Assembly: GCA_002708315.1 (NCBI GenBank)
Contig: PANC01000022.1
Location: 1 to 37,653, forward strand
Length of the DNA: 37,653 nucleotides
Reading direction: 5' to 3'
Source of the DNA: Lentimicrobiaceae bacterium
GTDB taxonomy: Bacteria; Bacteroidota; Bacteroidia; Bacteroidales; F082
Translations under genes and position numbers: made by a program
The notes under the pieces: generated by a model
The model's database searches: none
The model's input: only the letters and a program-made list of their open reading frames with translations
Told to the model about the DNA's origin: nothing
Shown: piece by piece, positions 33,680 to 37,653 of the stretch
Position numbering within the stretch: the first letter of the stretch is position 1
Layout of the letters: each line of letters starts with the position of its first letter

Positions 33680-35596
33680 ATGAGTACAGAGAAAGGTAAA
33701 ATAGATATTAAAACGGAGGATATTTTTCCAATTATAAAAAAATTCCTCTATTCAGATCATGAAATATTTCTGCGTGAGTTAATCTCAAATGCAACAGATG
33801 CAACGCAAAAATTAAAAACACTCGCATCATTGGGTAAGATAAGTGGTGAATTGGGTGATTTAACTATTCATATTGTAGTAGACAAGAAAAAGAAAACCAT
33901 CACCATAAAAGACCGTGGAATAGGAATGACAGGTGATGAAGTAAAAAAATATATTAACCAAATAGCATTTTCAAGTGCGGAAGAGTTTGTGAAGAAATTC
34001 AAAACTAAAAGTGAGGCTGAGCATAATGCTATAATTGGACATTTTGGGCTTGGTTTCTACTCAGCATTTATGGTGAGTGACAAAGTTGAGATTAGAACAA
34101 AGACATACAAAAAAGGTGGGTCTACGAAAGCTGTTAGATGGGAATGTGATGGAAGCCCAAATTATCAACTTGAGGAAATCGAAAAAGATGATCGAGGAAC
34201 GGATGTAATACTATACATCGATGATGAAAACAAGGAATTTCTTGAAGACCATAAAATAAATGAGTTGCTTAACAAATATTGTAAATTTTTACCTGTTCCA
34301 ATACAGTTTGGAATGGAGAAAATACAAGAACCAGTAGAAGGTAAAAAAGACAAAGATGGCAACCAAGAGACAAAAGAAGTCGAAAGACCTAAAATAATTA
34401 ATAATCCAAATCCTTTATGGAAAAAGAAACCAAGCGAAGCAACGGACGAAGATTATAAGAATTTCTACAAAGAACTATATCCTTATACGTTTGAAGAGCC
34501 ATTGTTCCATATCCACTTAAATGTTGACTACCCTTTCAACTTAACAGGAATATTATATTTCCCTAAAGTAAAGAAGGATTATGAAATGCAGAAGAACAAA
34601 ATCCAGCTATATAGTAATCAAGTTTTTGTTACTGACTCGGTTGAAGGCATTGTTCCTGATTTTCTAACATTACTACATGGGGTTATTGATTCTCCAGACA
34701 TTCCACTAAACGTAAGTAGGTCTTACCTTCAGAGTGATGGTAATGTGAAGAAAATATCGAATTACATCACTAAAAAAGTAGCTGATAAACTTGAAGAATT
34801 ATTCAAGAAGGACCGTGAAGCATTTGAGAAGAAATGGGATGACATTAAAATATTCATTGAATACGGAATGATATCCGAAGAGAAGTTCTATGAGAAAGCA
34901 GAGAAATTTGCATTACTGAAGAATGTAGAAGGTAAATACTTTACTCTTGACGAATATCAAAAGCACATAGAGAAGACTCAGAAAAACAAGGAAAAGAAAC
35001 TTGTTTACCTATATACTACAAATCAAGAAGAGCAATATAGCTACATTGAAAGTGCTACCAATAGAGGGTATGATGTTCTTATAATGGACGGAGTATTGGA
35101 CAATCATTTTATAAATAGTCTTGAGCAGAAATTAAAAGACTCAACTTTTGCACGTGTTGATTCAAATACCATTGATAAGATCATTGTAAAAGACGATGAA
35201 GCACCATCAAAACTTGATGATAAACAAAAAGAAAGTTTAAAAGAAGTAATTGAGAGAAACATTAGCAAAGAAACATTCAATATTGTGTTTGAAAATATGA
35301 GTGAATCTGATATGCCAGTTACAATTACTCAAAATGAGTTCATGCGTCGAATGAAAGACATGGAAAAAGTAGGAGGTGGTGGTATGATGATGGGAATGGG
35401 TAACATGCCAGATACTTATGAACTCATTGTTAATACAAACAATCCGGTTATCACAAAAATTATGAATGAAAAGAAAGCTGATAAACAGGATATTATTGTT
35501 AAACAACTATATGATTTAGCCAGACTTGCCAAGAATCTTTTGGTTGGGAAAGAGTTAAATGACTTTGTAAAAAGAAATGTAAGCGAAATAAAATAG
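33680..35596 (+). CDS. htpG: Molecular chaperone HtpG (Hsp90)
   Basis: A 638-residue cytoplasmic ATP-dependent chaperone. The N-terminal GHKL ATPase domain shows FLYSDHEIFLRELISNATDA (catalytic Glu and Asn), DRGIGMTGDEV, GHFGLGFYSAFMVSDKV and GTDVILYIDD. The middle domain includes YPFNLTGILYFPK, QLYSNQVFVTD and the catalytic-loop segment NVSRSYLQSD. A charged linker (KKDKDGNQETKEVERPK) lies near residue 225. The C-terminal dimerisation domain contains a Gly/Met-rich stretch (GGGGMMMGMGNMPD), a feature I associate with Bacteroidota HtpG. It is monocistronic, with a strong bidirectional terminator after it. Confidence 0.98.
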   Translation: MSTEKGKIDIKTEDIFPIIKKFLYSDHEIFLRELISNATDATQKLKTLASLGKISGELGDLTIHIVVDKKKKTITIKDRGIGMTGDEVKKYINQIAFSSAEEFVKKFKTKSEAEHNAIIGHFGLGFYSAFMVSDKVEIRTKTYKKGGSTKAVRWECDGSPNYQLEEIEKDDRGTDVILYIDDENKEFLEDHKINELLNKYCKFLPVPIQFGMEKIQEPVEGKKDKDGNQETKEVERPKIINNPNPLWKKKPSEATDEDYKNFYKELYPYTFEEPLFHIHLNVDYPFNLTGILYFPKVKKDYEMQKNKIQLYSNQVFVTDSVEGIVPDFLTLLHGVIDSPDIPLNVSRSYLQSDGNVKKISNYITKKVADKLEELFKKDREAFEKKWDDIKIFIEYGMISEEKFYEKAEKFALLKNVEGKYFTLDEYQKHIEKTQKNKEKKLVYLYTTNQEEQYSYIESATNRGYDVLIMDGVLDNHFINSLEQKLKDSTFARVDSNTIDKIIVKDDEAPSKLDDKQKESLKEVIERNISKETFNIVFENMSESDMPVTITQNEFMRRMKDMEKVGGGGMMMGMGNMPDTYELIVNTNNPVITKIMNEKKADKQDIIVKQLYDLARLAKNLLVGKELNDFVKRNVSEIK

Positions 35597-35611
35597 TTTA
35601 TTTAGCACACC

Positions 35612-35648
35612 AAAAAAGGGGTTGGTTTTAAAATCAGCCCCTTTTTTT
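35612..35648 (+). terminator. Bidirectional Rho-independent terminator between htpG and the ATP-grasp gene
   Basis: GGGGTTG / CAGCCCC (one G-T pair) forms a 7-bp stem around a TTTTAAAA-containing loop that can extend the stem; six A precede and seven T follow. On the minus strand it also ends in a T run, so it can stop the converging ATP-grasp transcript. Confidence 0.88.
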
Positions 35649-35676
35649 ATAAAATTTATTTTGCTCCAGTAATGTT

Positions 35677-36570
35677 CTAATTTTTATTAAGAATTCTCTC
35701 CAGAATATCAACCCATTGATTAAGCGCTTGCTTGCTAAAGTTTAAATATAGGTCTGGCTCTACTAATTCCAATTCCATTATTAAAAACTTACCATTTCGC
35801 CAAATACCATCAAGACGCTGATATAATAATCTATCGTTGAATCTAGTCGTAATTTTATGGCTTAATTGCTTAATCTTAGCATCCACTTCATGTAGCGAAT
35901 AAACTCCTCCAAAATCATTTTGAACCCTATAATCACCCTCTTTGGGAACTTTTTTTATTGAATATGACAAAACCACATCAGAACCTTTACCTGGCTCTGT
36001 AAAAGTAATAGTAGAAATTTCTCCTAATGCAATCTCAGGAACAAACTCCTGAAGCATATATGGTCTATTTTGGAAGTATTGCTCAATTAATCCATCAAAT
36101 TTAGCCTTTTGGCACATATCTAACACAAAGGTATCATATGAACCTGCGCTAATCATAGGCTTGAGCACAGCCTTCTCCCACCCTTTATCCAAAGCCAAAG
36201 AAAAAGAATCTTCACCTGCAAAATTAAATATGGTTGGAATAATGTCATAGCCCTCTGATTCCAATTGCATCAGATATTTCTTATCCATATTCCATCTTAT
36301 TATATCTACGGGGTTCAAGACGTTAATATTTTCATCTTCTAATCTTACCAAAAAGTCATTAAACTCATCTGTTTTTTTATAATAATCCCAGATAGTTCTT
36401 ATTAAAACCAAATCATATTGTTTTAAATGGGCTCTTGATAATTTTAAAACTTCGTCCCAAATTAAAACATCAGTTATAAAACCTCTTTTGATCAATATCT
36501 TTTGCACCTCCTGATCATATGGAAGCATCTCGGGCATCTCTGCACAAGTGAGTATGGCAATTTTTTTCAT
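35677..36570 (-). CDS. ATP-grasp domain protein (DcsG/glutathione-synthetase-like fold)
   Basis: A 297-residue cytoplasmic protein. The N-terminal Rossmann-like domain starts MKKIAILTCAEMPE; LVLIRTIWDYY and LNPVDIIRWNMDKKYL (ATP-grasp entry segment) lead to AVLKPMISAGSYDT (ATP-binding Lys), QEFVPEIALGEIST, DFGGVYSLHEVD and the metal-binding IMELELVEPDLYL. The pattern resembles DcsG, the cyclo-ligase of D-cycloserine synthesis, and uncharacterised homologues annotated as ATP-grasp or glutathione synthase-like. No other cycloserine or peptide-ligase gene is near, so the reaction, probably an ATP-dependent carboxylate-amine or similar ligation, is unknown. A minus-strand TACCTTTG (36599-36606) is a candidate -7 box about 29 bases before the ATG. 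Confidence 0.82.
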   Translation of the reverse strand: MKKIAILTCAEMPEMLPYDQEVQKILIKRGFITDVLIWDEVLKLSRAHLKQYDLVLIRTIWDYYKKTDEFNDFLVRLEDENINVLNPVDIIRWNMDKKYLMQLESEGYDIIPTIFNFAGEDSFSLALDKGWEKAVLKPMISAGSYDTFVLDMCQKAKFDGLIEQYFQNRPYMLQEFVPEIALGEISTITFTEPGKGSDVVLSYSIKKVPKEGDYRVQNDFGGVYSLHEVDAKIKQLSHKITTRFNDRLLYQRLDGIWRNGKFLIMELELVEPDLYLNFSKQALNQWVDILERILNKN

Positions 36571-36598
36571 ATTTCTTAGGAAAATATCTAGTTAATCG

Positions 36599-36606
36599 CA
36601 AAGGTA
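36599..36606 (-). promoter_or_regulatory. Candidate -7 box (TACCTTTG) of the ATP-grasp gene
   Basis: Matches TAnnTTTG with an implied leader of about 22 bases. No -33 element is evident. Confidence 0.35.
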
Positions 36607-36754
36607 TCAAAGTATAAGTCATGTAGCGATAAAATAGAGATCTTATCGTTAAAGATATGTTTAAGCTAATTATGAGGTATATAATTCCCCAATAAAAAAA
36701 ATAGCAACACCTTGATTTATTAGTTCAATATTATCCAAATATTAAAAGACCTAT

Positions 36755-36784
36755 TTTGTTACAAATAAATTATTCTTATATTTG
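36755..36784 (+). promoter_or_regulatory. Strong promoter candidate of the DUF285 lipoprotein gene (TTTG-N18-TATATTTG)
   Basis: TTTG at 36755-36758, an 18-base spacer and TATATTTG at 36777-36784 are close to the ideal Bacteroidota promoter (TTTG-N19-TAnnTTTG). The start of transcription would be about 15 bases before the ATG at 36806. This is the clearest promoter in the window. Confidence 0.65.
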
Positions 36785-36805
36785 GCCTTATCTAAAACAT
36801 TTAAA

Positions 36806-37653
36806 ATGAAAGCATTAAAAATTTTAAGTCTGGTATTATTTACATTATTAATGGTTACTTGTAATACTGATGATGATGTACAACCACAAACAGAGCAATG
36901 GTTATATGCGCATACTGCCTCTCAAGGCATAGCAAATAGTAGCACAACATTTGTTATGCCAGTAACTGATGATATTTTTGGTTTCACCGATAGACCATAT
37001 CGTAAAATAAAGTATATAAGTGGTGATGAATTTGCTTCCTATTGGAATGATTATGATGATGCTAATAGTTTTAAGTTAGACCCACCCAATGCAGTATTAA
37101 CCTATTTAGATGGTGAAGAGACTAAAGAGTTGGAAGTTGTTATTACAGATGCAACTTTTGATAATAGTAACATTACATATACCATTGATAATACTAGCTT
37201 AACAAACAATGAAACTTTTGATGATGCTAGTTTATTTGTAGATGGTAATGGGAGTAATAACAAAATTTATTTAGCCTCTAATGGAGTAACCATTAAGGCA
37301 AGTGCCACTGCAATAGCAGGAGACACAGCGACAATAAATGGTGACCTCTATACTGTAGTAGACAAATCAACTTTAAGCTCAATGATTAATAGCGGAGATA
37401 ACTTAACTAACGTGATTACTTCTTTAGTAACCGATATGAGTGATTTATTTAAGAATAACACTACTTTCAACCAAGATATAAGTACTTGGGATGTGAGTAA
37501 TGTGACTGATATGGGTTATATGTTTTTTAATGCTACTGCTTTTAATCAAGATATAAGTTCTTGGGATGTGAGTAGTGTAACTGATATGAGTGGTATGTTT
37601 GCAAGTACTTCTTTTAACCAAGATTTAAGTTCTTGGGATGTGAGTAATGTGAC
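36806..37653 (+). CDS. Surface lipoprotein with DUF285/BspA-like repeats, 3' truncated by the window edge
   Basis: The frame is open from the ATG at 36806 to the last base (282 complete codons), so the stop lies beyond the window. Residues 1-18 are a lipoprotein signal ending in LMVT with Cys19 as anchor; the mature start CNTDDD has acidic residues just after the cysteine, resembling the Bacteroidota surface-export signal. Residues about 25-200 are a Thr/Asn/Asp-rich region with no fold I recognise. From residue 211 there are 25-residue repeats of the DUF285 type ([23 protein letters not shown]), known from BspA-like and Mycoplasma surface lipoproteins and often associated with adhesion. Function here is inferred only from that family. 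Confidence 0.85.
   Translation, partial: MKALKILSLVLFTLLMVTCNTDDDVQPQTEQWLYAHTASQGIANSSTTFVMPVTDDIFGFTDRPYRKIKYISGDEFASYWNDYDDANSFKLDPPNAVLTYLDGEETKELEVVITDATFDNSNITYTIDNTSLTNNETFDDASLFVDGNGSNNKIYLASNGVTIKASATAIAGDTATINGDLYTVVDKSTLSSMINSGDNLTNVITSLVTDMSDLFKNNTTFNQDISTWDVSNVTDMGYMFFNATAFNQDISSWDVSSVTDMSGMFASTSFNQDLSSWDVSNV
37436..37653 (+). repeat. 75-bp in-frame DUF285 tandem repeats, continuing past the window
   Basis: Units begin at ATG codons at 37436, 37511 and 37586. The first two are exactly 75 bases; the third, cut by the window end, is one codon shorter at SMFAST-type sequence and otherwise near identical (TTCTTGGGATGTGAGTA is shared). DNA-level similarity is high enough for copy-number change by recombination or slippage. 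Confidence 0.9.

Overview
The window is AT-rich DNA from a Gram-negative member of the phylum Bacteroidota. The evidence is a fused LpxC-FabZ protein, two LpxD paralogues around an lpxA-efp block, a Bacteroidota-type TonB receptor plug, a patatin fused to a BamA-like barrel, a lipoprotein with acidic residues just after its lipobox cysteine, and several promoter-like sites of the TTG-N18/19-TAnnTTTG kind used by the Bacteroidota housekeeping sigma factor. I cannot place it below phylum with confidence. Most of it is ordinary chromosome. I see no tRNA, rRNA, CRISPR array, insertion sequence or prophage gene, and no gene-free stretch longer than about 260 bases.

Layout. Bases 1-4765 hold the 3' part of a TonB-dependent receptor closed by a strong terminator, then a two-gene unit of an ENPP-type phosphodiesterase lipoprotein and a PhoD-type phosphatase. 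Bases 4775-12121 (minus strand) hold chorismate synthase, a DUF349 protein with an 18-residue tandem-repeat basic tail, a patatin-barrel outer-membrane protein and a PLP-dependent Cys/Met enzyme. Bases 12307-17247 (plus) form a tight unit: an AmgK-like sugar kinase fused to a RapZ C-terminal domain, a MurU-like nucleotidyltransferase, and an AddB-like nuclease. Bases 17273-20499 (minus) hold an ACP phosphodiesterase, a SirB1/transglutaminase-like protein and tyrosyl-tRNA synthetase. Bases 20625-25830 (plus) are a small surface-polysaccharide cluster: a flippase, two tandem Wzz-like proteins and an O-antigen ligase/polymerase. Bases 25837-30751 (minus) are the lipid A initiation block lpxD, lpxC/fabZ, lpxA, efp and a second lpxD-like gene. 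Bases 30852-33433 (minus) hold clpS, nfeD, floA and a DUF554 membrane protein. Bases 33680-35596 carry htpG (plus), followed by a bidirectional terminator and a minus-strand ATP-grasp protein. The window ends inside a lipoprotein with DUF285/BspA-like 25-residue repeats.

How the genes work together. Much of the window serves the cell envelope: lipid A synthesis, polysaccharide export and chain-length control, peptidoglycan sugar salvage, outer-membrane and surface proteins, and the membrane scaffold FloA/NfeD. The two observations I rate highest are the kinase-RapZ-C fusion beside MurU, which suggests an amino-sugar-sensing domain attached to a cell-wall recycling kinase, and an 11-A run at the end of the first wzz gene, after which the -1 frame stays open straight into the second wzz gene. 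The latter could be a frameshift-made double Wzz protein, a recent mutation, or a sequencing error.
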